Shown here piece by piece: positions 43,593 through 56,221 of a stretch of DNA of 64,000 bases (its first letter is position 1; every line of letters starts with the position of its first letter). The stretch is from positions 667,501 through 731,500 of the forward strand of contig WPIO01000127.1 of assembly GCA_009760855.2 (NCBI GenBank). The letters are read 5' to 3'. The notes below the pieces were generated by a model. The model worked only from the letters and a program-made list of their open reading frames with translations. It had not been told where the DNA came from and made no database searches. The stretch is from Cristatella mucedo. Taxonomy: Eukaryota; Bryozoa; Phylactolaemata; Cristatellidae. A program made the position numbers and the translations under genes.

Positions 43593-43687
43593 TTATTTGC
43601 TTTTTAAGGCATATATATATGCTGTACAACAGTTAATTATTTTATTTCAGACTAGCGTAAGGCACCATTGCCCGCGCCTCACTTGCG

Positions 43688-43802
43688 ATGGTTTCGACGG
43701 CCATATCGCAATCGGAGCACACCGAATCTTCGAAGCCAGCCAAAGCCAAAGCTAGTGGTGCGCTGCCAGTGGACCGTGGCTGGGCCTGGGTCGTGGCTGC
43801 AG
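43688..43802 (+). CDS. Gene C coding exon 1
   Basis: It encodes a Ser/Lys/Ala-rich N-terminus and [12 protein letters not shown] entering TM1. The donor is GCAG|GTGCGT at 43803, phase 1. It is one residue longer than the gene B exon counted from that gene's second ATG. Confidence 0.88.
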
Positions 43803-46800
43803 GTGCGTGGCACAGCATCTGCATCGCACGTCACTTCACTCTGAGAGCGTCCGCGTCCTTTGTGCCCAACTTGATCTCCGATATCGCCAGCCAGCTGCAG
43901 ACTTTGAATAGTGTCAGCTTGTCTACTAGGCGAAAAACCTGTAATGAATTTTGTCAAATCACTATCAGGAACGGAAATGCCGAAAGATACAATCAAGTCG
44001 GCAGTTGCACACCGAAGCCGCCGAACGAACGTTGGAACTGCTGAGTGCAGCGAACCACCTCTCGAACAGAAATGCTAGTATGTAGCATCCATCATCTTAG
44101 GAAACTGCTGACTGTTCATGAATTTGATTATATGAGAATGAGACTGTGAAAAAGTAGCGAACAAATTGGCAGACAACAGCAAAAGCAGATGGCAGGGGCT
44201 TAGGGCTACACCTGACTGGTTACAACAAACCGAAACCTCACATTCCTTCAGCTACCAAAATTGATGCCCATTGACAAAATGATTCATGAAGAAAATGAAA
44301 TTATGATTACCCATATTAGCCGGTATTACCAACTCTCACGGAAGGCGCTTAAACAATTTCGTTTGCCTAGGTGGGATGATGACAAACTGCATGACCTCTG
44401 ACTCCTTTGCTGCTTCGGAGACGCAAGGCCACAGAAATATTGTCATTTACAATACAAGCTTGCGCTATCTTTTGAAGTTATCTAATCAGGCCACAAATAC
44501 AGCTATCGTTATGGCGCCGGTCTTTAAAGACGCCTCACAGATACTAGTGAAGCCTTGAGCCTTGTATCGTGGCCAGTAACTTTTTGAGGGAGCTCCGCAG
44601 CCCCCCAAAGGTAACAAAACGCGATAGCAAGGAATAGCGCACACAGGTAAAAATAAAAAAGTCCATAGCCATAGAGTGGATACGTCAACGAGATAGCCAC
44701 GAAGGTGTAAACGTGTCGGAGTTAGCGATAACTCTTATAATAGTAAACGAATCTCAATAATATTTTTAAAATCTCGTAGTATCTCTTACAGTACCCAGTG
44801 CTCCACTGAACTGTTGATCGGCAGCAAGTCTCGCGTCACTCTGCCGCCTTGTGCGAATGCTTGATTGGGCATCACTGCCTGTCCATTAAAGGGATTTTGA
44901 ACGTTCCTATGCTGCTTACTCACAGATAATTAAATAGCCGGCTCCTAGTCATTCTAATTCCGAGTCCACTAATAGTATTACGTCGATCATAAGCTGCTTA
45001 ATATAGAGTCCTAATAGTTCAGTTTTGTTAATGAGTTGATGGGAATAAGCACTCAACTAGTACAGGCCAAATAGTGCCGAGTTTCGTAATGCTAGGGCCA
45101 TGCACCATTAACATATAAACTAAAATAAAGTCATGCAAGCCATAGATACTAAGGGCTAGTCTTCTAAACTAAATCTTGATTTAAAACTTAAGATATATAA
45201 GGAAATTGACATGAGAGACCTCGAACAGGAGGACGAATGGACGTAAAACGCACGAAGTCAATATCGGCCGGCCATCTTGTCGGATACGCACGGTCTGATA
45301 TCATGAGAAACCGGCCGGGGTGATCTCTGATACCAAGACTCCACAGCAGGGCGTCATTCGTGTTCTAGTCAGTGAATATTTACGGAGCTTCTCCTGGCAA
45401 AGATTGATCGCTTATAAGTATCCCCAGACGGAGTTGAAAAGGCTGGTCAATTGGCAGTTAAAAAGTTAAAGTTTAGCTGATTAAGCAGCCTATTTTACAT
45501 GTCAGCATAAGAGCATTACCCGCTATCCATTACCCGCTATCGTCAACAAATTTCAGTGGGCAAAACAGAATCACCCACTGCAGGACTTGAACCCGCGGCC
45601 GTGGTAGAAAAGAGCGAACACTCTATCCCTGGGCTAAGACTGGGATCTATGGTGCTGCAGCTGAAATGGTTAGTCTTTTCCAGCCAAAGCCAGGGGGTAG
45701 ACGGTGCATTCACTTCCGGTAATCTGTATTTGAAGTTTTAACATGCCTTAGAGTGTCGGCGTTGAATTTTCTTTTGAAATAAAAAGTTTCAGAACGACAA
45801 AGATATTGAAACACTCTCAGGTCCCAATATCAACTGACGTCACTAGGTCGAATTCACGGTCGAGGTAGTGTGCCTCAGCGTGTGTACGAACGGGCGGACA
45901 AAAAGTGTTGGTTGACCAAGCGTTTTATGCAATTTTAAATGATACCCGAATTTCTTAGGGAATTGAGAGCAAAAGAAAAGGAGCAGACATCACGTGAGTG
46001 AACGAGTGAACCCATCGTCGTCGCAGTGTTGTGCAGTGTGTCAAATAAAATATAAAATAAAATAAAATAAATATATAAATATATAATATATAAAATAAAA
46101 ATAAAAAAATGGCGGCTTTCATTTTAGCGGCCTGTGGGATTTACGGAATGCATGGGGCGAACGCAAAAGTTGAAGGAATGGTGTTCATCGAAATGGTGGA
46201 GCACTTCTCCAGCGATCAGCATGTGACCTTGTGGGTGTTCAGCTTGGCTGGAATGATTATGCTGTGCGCTGGTAACTATGCAACCGCTGCCGTCGCAGCA
46301 GCCGGATTGAGCGCATTGTTAGCTGCTTCATGAGTGAAGTTCTCCGAATAAATTTGTATGTCTTTAGGCCAATATTATGTAGACTTTTTTAAAGGTAGAC
46401 ATAATTTTTTCCAGTTAACGGTATCAAGCACAATGAAATCGATGGGTATGCAGTTCGGAAGAAAAGCATTTTTGAATGTAAACTCTTGGTCAACACGGTT
46501 TCCGTAGATTTGGTCACTTGGCAATGTGCTTTTACGAACCTGATTAATCATTCAAGTTTATAAGTAAGCATAACTTTGCTCATAATTAGAATGTAATTTA
46601 TGCTCCGTTTCATTTCATTAGATTTTCTATTCCAAATGCGAATTCTAGACATACATGAATGTAGGGTCCTGGGATTTTGAGTTGAAATGCTAAATGGCAG
46701 GACGGACTCAATCTTAAGTACAGATTGCATAAATATGAAGGTGTGGATTGCGTTGGGCGATTACAGTGCTAAGTGAAGAGTAGGAACCATGACAAGGATC

Positions 46801-49785
46801 GGAATGAAATCGAACAGTGTGGGTACTCAAAAATTCCACAGCTCACTGGGCTCTTAATAAGCAGGGACGTGTACTCTCCTAATTAGCTCGCTGAGATAAG
46901 ACGCAAACCATTAAAATAAAGTTGCTGTGACACCTAGGGGAGACGGCAGAAGGTCAAGAAGGATTTGGTAATCGCTGGCACCGCAAGCTACCAACAGATC
47001 CAGATGCAGGATTAGCAGAGAGACGTGACTTTTTACCTGTTTACTTTACATTTACATTTGTCAGCATTCTTGACCGGGACGTAGTTGTCAATACTTAGAA
47101 CTATTCGCTCAAAGACCTGAATGGAACTGGCTTGCTAGCTTTTAAGTTCGGATCTAATTAATTAACTGGTTTGCCGATACTCGTTTCAGTGTCTTGATAA
47201 CGTGTGGTGGTTTGGAGCAAGTCTGATGTTGCACACGTTCTTCTAGTCTACTTCTAGTCTAGACTCTCTTTTCAGTTGCCTGGCAATTGTTTCTTTGAAA
47301 GATTCTGAGATATCAACTGAAGCTGGTGGTAAATCTATTTTGATAGTTATGCAGGGTAACCATAAATCAATGTAGCTCAGAAGAACAGTATTCAAGGGGT
47401 CTGCAGAGCTAGTATTAATCGTGAACGGTGGTGTGCACTTGACTATCACGTGATCACAGCGGTGGGGCTGGTGGTGACTGAACGGTGAAAATGGAGGATA
47501 AGAAAGAAGCATAGGATGAAGACTCCAGTCAAGATTTCGTCGATGGGATGGATTCTGATTTCGCTAACCTTGCGGACAAAGAAGATGTAAAATAATTTTC
47601 TAGATCCCTGCGAGCGCCGTCAGATATAGTTCTGAATTGGGAGCACTTTGAAGGGTGATCGATGATCGATGTCAGCATTCTTACATTCTGTGTTTACGAT
47701 TGCACGACGATCTTGAAAAAACTAGCCTTTGCCTTGGCTATTATGGATGGGTACGATCTAAAATAGTACTCGAACGCCAGGTGATTGACAGCCAGTCCTG
47801 ATTTATATAAGCATTATCAAGCCTTCGCATTGCATACCTAGCTAGTGCAGAATTCGCAGTAAAAAAAACTAGCCTTCGTTGATGAGGACGTACATCACGA
47901 TCAGTTGGTAGAGCGTACCAGCTGTGAACATATTCAAGCGTCGTGCCACAGCAGTCCACCAAGTAGTGAAGATAAGATGGTGGATTGGGCAGAAGCAGCG
48001 ACCAAGACAGTTTGTTTGCACAGCTTCTATACCCAGCTTATTCAGGTTTTTGGAATCGGATATAACTTTCTGTACCGAATGTGAGACATAAGGCAGAGAG
48101 ATGAAGATCTGCATTTGGCCAGATTTTCTGAAATTGATTACTTTAGGAGTACTGCTACACTCAACGCGATCGAAACGGTGTCTATCGGTGTTAGTGGGCC
48201 TATTAACACGAGTTAGGTGCCTTTTAACACGAGCCACGAAACTAAATATACAGGCTAGATTAGGTTATTCGGTACCCTTCTGGTCTTCAGAGTTATTGAA
48301 ATGAGTTCGGAAGTCATTTAGTGTAATCAAGGGATGATTTATGGCAAACGGAATAAAGTGAGATCGAAAGAATAGGAAATAAAGCTAATATTGACACCGG
48401 CAGGCCACACATTGCTGCCACCATTGGCATAAAATAATGATAATAATAATATTGCATTTGCATTGCACCCTAAGAAAACTGTATCTCTTTCAAGCAACTT
48501 TACAATGTACTATAACGAAGCCTCATCGTATGGTTAGTTGAAAAATGCACAGTACTAACAAGCGTACTACTGTTATTTTTAAAATTCACGTCGTTTACAT
48601 GTAAATATCGTTAGCGGTAACATGCTCTGTGTCAGCATGCACATGCACACAAAGGAAAAATCACTATGACTCGCTACATGCTATGGTAAATTAAGAATTT
48701 CTTAGCCTCTTTTTAAGTGAAGTCAAGTCAGAAAATGTCGTGACGTTAGTCGGAAGTGAGTTGTAAGCTTTAGTACTGTGCATGGGATTTGAAGTTGATT
48801 CGACGTTTGTTTGGAGTTTTGTTGATTTGCTGAGCTGTTTTAGTCAGACAAGTGGTTGCATGGGTCTTAATCAGGTGGGAGTGTAGTTCTGACAGATAGG
48901 CTGTAGCCAGAGAAGGAACCTAAAATTGAGTGAAAAAACCTTGAAATTGAAACTGGCTCCTCGATCGGAAGCCAGTGCAGCCATAGGCAAGCGTTTTGCA
49001 CCCACTGAAAGAATTTGATTGCGGAGGCCCGTAGACCTGGATGCAGTGAGTTGCAGAAGAGGAGACGGTATATCAAAAATGTTTGCAATAGTTTTTATGT
49101 AGTATCCCTGTCTAAGCAGGCCTGAATTTTACAAGTGCCACGTTGCCGAGAGTCGGCAGACATGACTGCTGAGCAACTAATTGTAAGCTGTAACTGTCAT
49201 TTTATTGTTAGCGTAAGCACGTAATTACTAAATCTCAGGCTCCGGGTTCGAAGCTCGTAATGAAATTCAAGCTCGGTAAATTATGGCCCTTTAGAAATGC
49301 GGGACGCGTCAGAAGTACAAACAATGAGGGTTCCGAACTCAATCTTCGTCCGGCCGCTTTATTACTCTGTCTTGTAAGATGACGCCCTGGGTATTTTCTT
49401 TTCCATTTCCTTGTATCTTTCATGCATTATAGATTTATTTAGCTAACGTAGAACATTTTGTGGGTTTACAAATTCTTCGATGATACGGTTGCATAATGCC
49501 AAAACGTTCCGTTCTCTTTTCCCACACGCTTTTACGCGTGCAATGTAATCTTAAAATTAAAGCAGAGCAAACAATAGGGAAACTAGCTTCATTGAGAGAC
49601 AATTATATAAAATTACGCCTATAAAGCCATCTCGTCTTCAATTAACTCAAAGAAATTTAAAACGGAGCGAAAACTCCTTAAATTCCTCACAGATTGTGCC
49701 GAGTACGCCTAAATTGTATTTTGGGTGTTTATTCGTGCAGGCGAGGTGCAAGCATAACTAACCACACTAAAGAGTTTAGCTTGCA

Positions 49786-49846
<61 letters not shown>

Positions 49847-50270
49847 AATATATATATATAGTGGTTGGTTAAAAATTTAGAGCTCGAACAGCGATATGCA
49901 TAATGCTTATTATTATTATTATTATTCGCAGTTTCATTCATATCTCAAAGCGGCTGGAATGCGTCTGATTTTCTTCGGAAATGGGATTTTCATGCTTGCA
50001 TTGAATAACGGTTAGACACGCGCGAGAGCTGGTTTTTATCGACCATCCGTACGGCTACAGCAGGCCTTCAACAGCATGTCCGTCCCAATATTACATTCTG
50101 AATTTAGCAAGCCTTCTGCAGTTTGTGGTTATCCTAAGTATTCAGCTCAGTATTCTCCTCGCCGATGACATGAAAGATCGACAGACGTCACAAATGTTGA
50201 TGGGTTCCACAGCTTGCAGTGACTGTCCCCGTAACTCTATCTATGTTTACATGTCTATGCTCTCCTTATA

Positions 50271-50315
<45 letters not shown>

Positions 50316-53300
50316 TTATTTATTTATTTATTTATTTATCTTATGTGCTACGCGTCGTTCTCCTATAAGTTCCCTTTCTTCATCTCGAAGAACTTTTGGC
50401 ATTTAAATCCATAGTTTCAAATTACTTTGCAATTATCTACTCATTGAGCTTCGGTAGAAGAAGCTGTCGTAAGAAAATACATATGCTCACATTACAACCG
50501 ATTTCGTTGGAGCTGAATTTTGTAAGTTACTGCACCCTGTGGGAATATCCTTCACGCTTATAATGTACTGTTAGAGACTAAATTTTAAGTTTTTTAAAAG
50601 AGTTATTCGTTCATTGGCGGCGCGTTTAAGCTTAGTTAAGAAGAAACCAATAGCATGGTTACGAGTGAGCTTTGCACTTAATGCACGCATGGTCTCAATT
50701 TTTGCAGTTTGGCTATGAGCACTCACACTGAGCAGAGTTTTGCATCCCGAGCCGAGTAAGCAGTTTACTAGCTTAGAGATCGATTTGTAGGAGCCTAGTC
50801 TTAAGACGCTAAGATCGCTAACCTTCAGCTGTAAGATCGTTGACCTTTGAAGGTGGCTTTTCCGCCACAATGCAGGAAACAGGCAGTCTGATTTCAGGCC
50901 CGTTTGCTTCCACGCTCGTCTTAAAGACATGCCACAGGACAACTTTCTGCATCGGAATTGGAGCAATTGTGCTTGGTATTATACTGACCGGCTTCATGCC
51001 CGTAATGGAAGCCTCATTCCTCTCATGGAGTGTTCTTTACGGTATGACGTGCGAAAGTTGGCCGCTGCCTGAGCCGGCTGCAATCTGCAGTCACTCTGAT
51101 TACTAATACCATATTTCGTTCGCGAGTGACTGCCGCACCGGGAATGAATGGTGGGAAAAAATGTGTCACCAGCCAGAATCAGATCCAGGGCAGACGAACG
51201 CATTACATCTCGACTATAGCAGACCACCGCCTTCGGCTGGGCAGCATAGTCAGCGACAGAGATGACCGAGTCTCAAATAGAGTTTCATATATTAGCTCAA
51301 ACTCCTTGAAAACATAGGTTCCCTAAACTCGAGTAGGCTAGTAGTATATATTCGGTAAGTTAATATAAAAGGAAGGTGATCAGACTAAAACGTCCCACCC
51401 ACAAAGTCAAGTAATAAGAGGCCTTCCACATACTCTACTTGCAAGACATATATTCTCAAGTTCGGGACTGAAAAAAGTAGAATTGATATTGCAAGCTCTC
51501 AACTTGCTGATTTTTATAACTGATGAAGCGGTTTTTGTTACTTTCGCAATTTCACTTTGCTGCTGCCATGCATGCTAAAATATATTGATAGTTTCAAGTA
51601 GCGCGTAAGCCAATAGAATAGGCTTTCATCCAAAAGGCCTTCTAATACGCTTGCTAGTAGGCTTTCTAGCAAGCTTTTTGGTATGCAGATAAACTTTCTA
51701 AACGGTGCTTCAAACTCAGCTAATCTGAGGATAAAATTTTAATGGCCTGTGTGGTCTATCCTGCATTTACTATTGCTTAAGTCATTATCCGTGATCTATT
51801 TACATGCTTACTTTACAAAGCACTCACACAGTTCTCTGAGAAAATTCAGTTTCCCTAAGGCTTTTATTGCTGTTATTAGCGTTAGACTGGGGCTGCTGAA
51901 CCTGTACGAGACTTTAATTTTTCCCAACAAAACCAGCTCGACAACCAATGCATTCTCGGAGGTTTGAATCAGTGCCTAAGGAAAATTTGAGGATTTACGG
52001 GCATAAGCAGTCACCTCACACGTCAAGTTTTAATTTTCAATTAATTTTCTAAATGTTCTTGTTAATGCTGGTGGCTAATCTCGGATTCAAAATTTGGCGG
52101 GCACCCACGATTAGCTAAATACGAGTACTAAAGTGCTTTGTTGGAGGCAACACAGGCGAACGACATTTCACAGGAAAGCTATTCGACAGGCTCTATTGAT
52201 CACCTCAAGATGAATTTTTCTTTACTATTTCACAGTCAGTTGCTTGCAATGCAGTAACTGGCGAAGCAAGAACGGTCGATTTGTGTAACATACTGAAGCA
52301 AGCAGCTCTAGTCAATTCCGGTGTATGATACTCCATCGCCTTGCATGCAGCCAGGTTAAAGCACCTTTAGGAAAACGTAACCCTCCAGAGAAAATGGGTG
52401 TGTCTTTGGATCGCCTGGACCTCTGGAACTCCTTGAGATTCACTGCGGCTGGCTCTATTACATTTCCCACACTAGCTCATAGATGTCAGCAAATAGCGAT
52501 AAATGCAGGGCTTTGTTGATTGATGACCGTATACAGTGATGTTTTGCAATGGCAACTAATTAAATCTGTTTCGGTTCCTGAGTATATGAGCCCACTAATT
52601 GGCTTGTCCCTACTTGCAGGCTTTGGTCGCGGTTGTCTGATAGTCACGTCACTCACTTGCACGGCCCCTTACTTCGACAAACACAGCGGCCTAGCCATTG
52701 GCGTTTTGACTGCTGGCAGTGGCGTGGTCTCGTTCATTCTACCATTAGTTCTGAGAAGCTTGTTCGATAGTCTGACGTTTGAAGGCACACTGCTGCTGTA
52801 CGGTGGAATTGTAAGTCAGCTATTCGTGCTAGCAATGCTCGTTAGACCAGTGACTTATTACGACCGAAGGCGAGCCTCTAATGGCATTAGAGACGACTCT
52901 GCACCTGTCGACGAACGAAAACTGTGTAGAGGTGTCGCAGCAGCGTCCACTGGACTCTGCTGTGACATCCAGCAATCGAAGGGAGCAGCTTGCAGGTCGC
53001 TCTCCAATACGTGGGTTCTTGCCAAAGATGGCGCTCACTTGCATCAAAAATCCTCGGAAAAAGATGGCTTGGCTGATATTCTGCCTGTTTCGGGAGAAGT
53101 GGCTGTGAGAGCGTCGGTGACGACTTCAACTGAAGAGAAGTTGGCAGCAGCTCAGCCACGTGTGCAGGAGCATAGCGGTCCCATCCTGTCACCCGGCCGA
53201 ACGGTCGCCGATGCTCCGAAAGCAGCGAAAAGTGTTTTGGCACTCCTTCGAGATGGTCCGTACGTTCTTTTTGGGGTTGCCTTAATGTTCTATGCGAATG

Positions 53301-55837
53301 GAATCAACATCGTGTACACTGTCATACCTGCGTACGGCAAGCACGTGTCGGTAAGCAAGGAGACAGTATCCATGCTGTTGGCAATTAGCGGAGCCTTGGA
53401 AGTGGTGTGCAGAGGCCTCAACGGCTGGCTCAGCGACCGGAAGCTCCTGCCTAGCCTCGTACACATGACCTTCTGCATGGCCATCGCAGGCATGGCTGCC
53501 ATTTTTTGTCCCATCGTGGCAGGCTCGGCTGGAATAGGCCTGCTAAGCGCAGCCTTCGGCGTAGCAGGCACGTCAGTGTTCTCCCTTGGTCCCATCGTAC
53601 TCCGAGACCTCATCCAACCAGAGAGCGTTACTATGGGTCTGGGCCTGCAGCTGGCATCGCGAGGAATATCTTACATCCTGTCCACTTTTGTGGTTGGTAA
53701 GTTTGCGTTAACGCGGCTCGTTGTAACTAGAATATGCCAGGCAGCCACCGGCTCGTGATTGGAGGTCTCCGAAGGTCACATGCACTGCAAGTGACCTGCC
53801 ACTTTTTCCTGGGTGCAATGCACTGTCCCCTAGCCGGCATCTGTCAGCCGGTATCTGACTCCCACCTAGTTCAGCCTCTTGGCACTGGCCTTTCTCAGAG
53901 GGTCTGCGACTGCTATGCTAAGCGATCTAATACCTTTTGTAGCATATTGTGTGCGTTAAGCACGAGTGTCCCATTATTTCTTAATCGTAAATCTAGCTTC
54001 TGTGATGGTCGTAACTAGAATAAGTAAATCTCTGATTGATTTTTATGGCGCCCTAGTAGTGTTTAGTCTCCATTCAGGCTTTCCACCCGTGCTGCAGGGC
54101 TGGAGCCCACGATTTCGGCCTTCAAATACAATGACCATGACCTAGGTAGTCAAAGGTGAGCACCTCAATCATTGGGCCAAACCACAGCGATTACTTTCAC
54201 TCGGTCGTATCATCTTTGAAGTGCTCGCCATTAATATCTTACTAAAAGTCCTTAAAAAGGGATATCCCATGGCATTCAGTGAAGTTCTTGTTAGAGAAAA
54301 TTAACTGAAAACTTAAAATACTCGGTGTTGCAGTGAGATATTTGATGCACCGTTCTGAGAGGTCAATGCCGTGACCTTCAGATGCGATCAATTCCGTGAG
54401 TCATATTAAAAACTTTGATCACTGCAACAAAGACTGGTTAAATTTGCTTAAATGGTTTATAGCTGCACAAAAATATCATTTGAGCAGAGTGATATATGCC
54501 CAATCTTACACTGATATTGCGGACCAAAAAAAGCTAGCTTTGACATTGACTTAGCGGCTATCCTGGGCTATACCCTGGTCCACAATGTGCCACAAGCAGT
54601 CTTATCTATCAAAGGAGCATGTTGCTGCATTGTACGCATGTAGGCTTAGGCCGAGTGTCAAAAGAAAACTCGTAAAACTTGGGAGGAGCAGGAGCAGTGA
54701 ATTACCAGAAATTCTGAAATATTAAGACTTTATCATTCAGTACTGCATGCTCAATCTGCATGCAATACTTTCTTTCTCTATATGCACGATGGGAGTGCAC
54801 ATTTAAGAAGACATTTATTAGCTTGCTTGAATTGGCGACACCGACTAACCAAACAATGCAGATGCCAGTGAGGCCTAACTTTAATAGCTGCAAATTGTGA
54901 AAGAATCTCCGGTTCACATTTTTATTCTTTGCATTGTCTCGGTGCTGGGGTTTGCTCTCCGCTTCAGCTTTTACCAGTGTTCCTGTCTTGGCCTCTTTAA
55001 GCAGGTCTTCGGGAGAGTCCGATCAACGGGCCAGACTCCGCTTGAGAGTCGATATATTATTACTTTATGACCACCTTACCAGATCACCTTACACACCCAC
55101 GCCCTTACAACGGATATCCACCAAAGAGTTCTCAAATGGAACGCCTCAATCTGACTCTTATTGCATGCCATTGCTATCCTATGAAAAAGAAACACCTGGA
55201 GCCAATTTAGAGCATTTAAAGGCTAAAGGATTTCTAAAGTCTCAGTCAGGGTACTTACTTTTCCGCGGTGGATATCATCATGAACACAGACGGTTAATGA
55301 ATGTCTACTTCTACTAGATGTAATCCCCTGCTGCTAACCTGATTCGTGGATAGGTGAGGGTAATTAGAATCGCTAATATTTAATAATAAGGTAATAATAA
55401 GGTAATTAGGTTCGCTTCTTGTACGCTACTGGCTGTGTTCCGTCGGCTCTCGCCGTATCTCGGCTCTTGGCCGGTGATCGCTATCGTCTTGTGAACCAGT
55501 GATTAGTTTCGCGAATTTACTTGCTGAGTAGTTGCTCTCTCTCTCTCTCTGTTTTGGATGTACGGATAGCAAAGCAGCCAAGACTCGTTTGAGCTACTTT
55601 CCTGGCACCTAACCAGTCTACGGCCAATCTAGCTGCTTTACAAAACTCAGTTGTGGGCTATTGCTGGTTTCAGGTTACCTGGTAAAGACTACTGGATCTT
55701 GGGATGCCGTTTTTTATTACATAGGAGGGAATGCGTTAATAGCTGCAGCCATTACACTCGGCATCTATGCCTGGCGACGACGACGCATGGTGAACGAATG
55801 TAATGCTCTTAGCAGCCCAATTCTGAAAAGTGCGTAG
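43688..55837 (+). CDS. MCT/SLC16-like transporter gene C (five coding exons, 547 aa)
   Basis: Joined exons: 43688-43802, 46128-46271, 50898-51041, 52620-53696, 55674-55837. This is a paralogue of gene B, a 12-helix MCT-type carrier presumed to sit in the plasma membrane; its substrate is unknown. DRGWAWVV lies at residues 29-36, Lys52 is at the position of the MCT1 substrate-linked Lys38, and YFDKHSGLAIG is at 152-162. A middle loop of about 135 residues (210-345) is about 40 longer than in gene B. TM8 reads GALEVVCRGLNGWLSDRK with Glu395 and Arg399. The C-terminus has Arg-rich RRRRM after TM12. Introns are phase 1 (donors GTGCGT, GTAACT, GTATGA, GTAAGT). ATG 43688 is the first ATG after the acceptor at 43650. 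AATAAA lies at 56216. In exon 4 about half of aligned residues match gene B by eye. Confidence 0.9.
44050..45474 (+). other. Gene C intron 1, nothing recognised
   Basis: Unique intronic sequence without supported exons, RNA genes or named repeats. Confidence 0.4.
45475..45645 (-). mobile_element. SINE2 copy (diverged)
   Basis: It starts with AGCTGATTAAGCAGCCTATT and has the B-box complement GGACTTGAACCCGCGGCC. The body contains the insertion-like repeat CATTACCCGCTATC, present twice. It lies in intron 1 of gene C. Confidence 0.7.
46046..46108. repeat. AAATA-rich simple repeat
   Basis: AAAATAAAATAAAATAAATA and TATATAA runs immediately before exon 2 of gene C. The acceptor itself is CTTTCATTTTAG at 46116-46127. 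Confidence 0.85.
46128..46271 (+). CDS. Gene C coding exon 2
   Basis: The exon is 144 bp, phase 1 both ends (acceptor CATTTTAG, donor GCTG|GTAACT). It encodes ACGIYGMHGANAKVEG, IEMVEHFSSDQHVTLWVFS and AGMIMLCA, from TM1 to mid TM2. Joined to exon 1 it gives the same 19-residue spacing from the motif Trp to the Lys as MCT1. Confidence 0.9.
46272..48426 (+). other. Gene C intron 2, 5' part, nothing recognised
   Basis: AT-rich unique sequence. Short minus-strand open frames have no recognisable motifs. Confidence 0.4.
48427..49120 (-). mobile_element. L2-B LINE 3' part (old copy)
   Basis: ATAATGATAATAATAATATT tail, GAAAACTGTATCTCTTTCAA, 3' UTR words (TGTGTCAGCATGCACATG), and the ORF complement (TTTTTAAGTGAAGTCAAGTC, AGCCAGTGCAGCC). 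It is strongly diverged and lies in intron 2 of gene C. Confidence 0.75.
49121..49787 (+). other. Gene C intron 2, nothing recognised
   Basis: AT-rich unique intronic DNA. Confidence 0.4.
49788..49861. repeat. (TA)n microsatellite
   Basis: About 70 bp of TATATATA with ACATA and AAATA interruptions, followed at 49905-49926 by a (TTA)n run. Confidence 0.95.
50272..50340. repeat. (TA)n(TATT)n compound microsatellite
   Basis: A TATATATA run of about 35 bp passes into TTTATTTATTTA of about 30 bp in intron 2 of gene C. Confidence 0.95.
50341..50897 (+). other. Gene C intron 2, 3' end
   Basis: It leads to the acceptor AGTCTGATTTCAG before exon 3. The exon 3 frame remains open upstream to 50840, with another in-frame AG at 50851-50852 (start 50853). 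That choice would add 15 residues inside TM2 and was not preferred. Confidence 0.55.
50898..51041 (+). CDS. Gene C coding exon 3
   Basis: The exon is 144 bp, phase 1 both ends (acceptor ATTTCAG, donor TACG|GTATGA). It encodes GPFASTLVLKTCHRTTFCIG and the TM3/TM4 segment ending FLSWSVLYG. Joined to exon 2 it yields W-x12-G-P, the same spacing as in MCT1 TM2. Confidence 0.9.
51042..52619 (+). other. Gene C intron 3, nothing recognised
   Basis: Unique AT-rich intronic sequence of 1578 bp that ends in the acceptor CCTACTTGCAG. No repeat family from the rest of the window is evident. Confidence 0.5.
52620..53696 (+). CDS. Gene C coding exon 4
   Basis: The exon is 1077 bp, phase 1 both ends (acceptor CTTGCAG, donor GTTG|GTAAGT), residues 135-494. 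Contents in order: GFGRGCLIVTSLTCTAPYF and DKHSGLAIG; TM5-TM6; a long polar middle loop; LLRDGPYVLFGVALMFYAN (TM7); the Glu-Arg TM8; MTFCMAIAGMAAIFCPIVA (TM9); LLSAAFGVAGTSVFSLG (TM10); and SYILSTFVVG (TM11). No frameshift or stop. Confidence 0.93.
54045..54190 (-). mobile_element. SINE1 copy (diverged)
   Basis: TTTTTATGGCGCCCTAGTAG, TTTAGTCTCCATTCAGG and the B-box complement GGCTGGAGCCCACGATTTCG, with a head region near CCTCAATCATTGGGCCAAAC. Intron 4 of gene C. Confidence 0.7.
54191..55673 (+). other. Gene C intron 4, 3' part
   Basis: Mostly unique. A short (CT)n run lies near 55530-55550. An open frame of 127 codons at 54934-55317 lacks recognisable motifs. The intron ends in GCTGGTTTCAG. 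Confidence 0.45.
55674..55837 (+). CDS. Gene C coding exon 5 (C-terminus)
   Basis: The acceptor GGTTTCAG opens G|GT, and TAG lies at 55835-55837. It encodes YLVKTTGSWDAVFYYIGGN, the TM12 helix (ALIAAAITLGIYAW), a run of four Arg and a tail ending SPILKSA. It is collinear with the last exons of genes A and B but longer at the tail than gene B. Confidence 0.92.
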
Positions 55838-55972
55838 AGCTCGTCTACCTCAATAGAACGTGGCAGGTACCGAGGTTCATGATGCAAGACGTGGACAAAA
55901 ATCAAAAGGAGCAATGGTGCATGTTCTAGAAGATCACAGGGCTATCGAAGAATAGGCTAAACGATCTGTAAA

Positions 55973-56040
55973 CATGCTGCTACTCTCTTAAAAGAACGAT
56001 CAATATAAAGTGATCGTTCTTTTAAGAGAGTAACAGTATG
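55973..56040 (+). repeat. Long hairpin in the gene C 3' UTR
   Basis: The arms at 55973-56002 and 56011-56040 pair over 30 bp with two mismatches, and the inner 22 bp are perfect. They close on the 8-nt loop ATATAAAG. It lies 136 bp after the stop and before the AATAAA at 56216, so it should be in the mature mRNA. Confidence 0.92.
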
Positions 56041-56215
56041 TTTGCTCCTTCCGAGGTAATGTTCAGTCCACCGACGACGATCACGAAGTAGCCAAAAGCA
56101 AAAATGAGTCTGATCTTTCAAATTGTCGACAAGATGGATAGTCTTCTTTAAGATGTCAATGTAACACCCCATTATTGTTCCGATGTTGCATAAGAAGACG
56201 TCTCCAATAAAAACC

Positions 56216-56221
56216 AACATA
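56216..56221 (+). terminator. Poly(A) signal of gene C
   Basis: A canonical AATAAA (CTCCAATAAAAACC) 378 bp after the stop codon. It would give a 3' UTR of about 400 nt that contains the hairpin. Confidence 0.6.

Larger units (their letters stand above)
41670..43650 (+). other. Probable 5' UTR intron of gene C
   Basis: Runs from GTAAGAG to TTTCAG. It includes GC-rich sequence, a GC inverted repeat at 42606-42633 and a SINE2 near its 3' end. An open frame at 42000-42518 lacks any recognisable domain. Confidence 0.5.
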
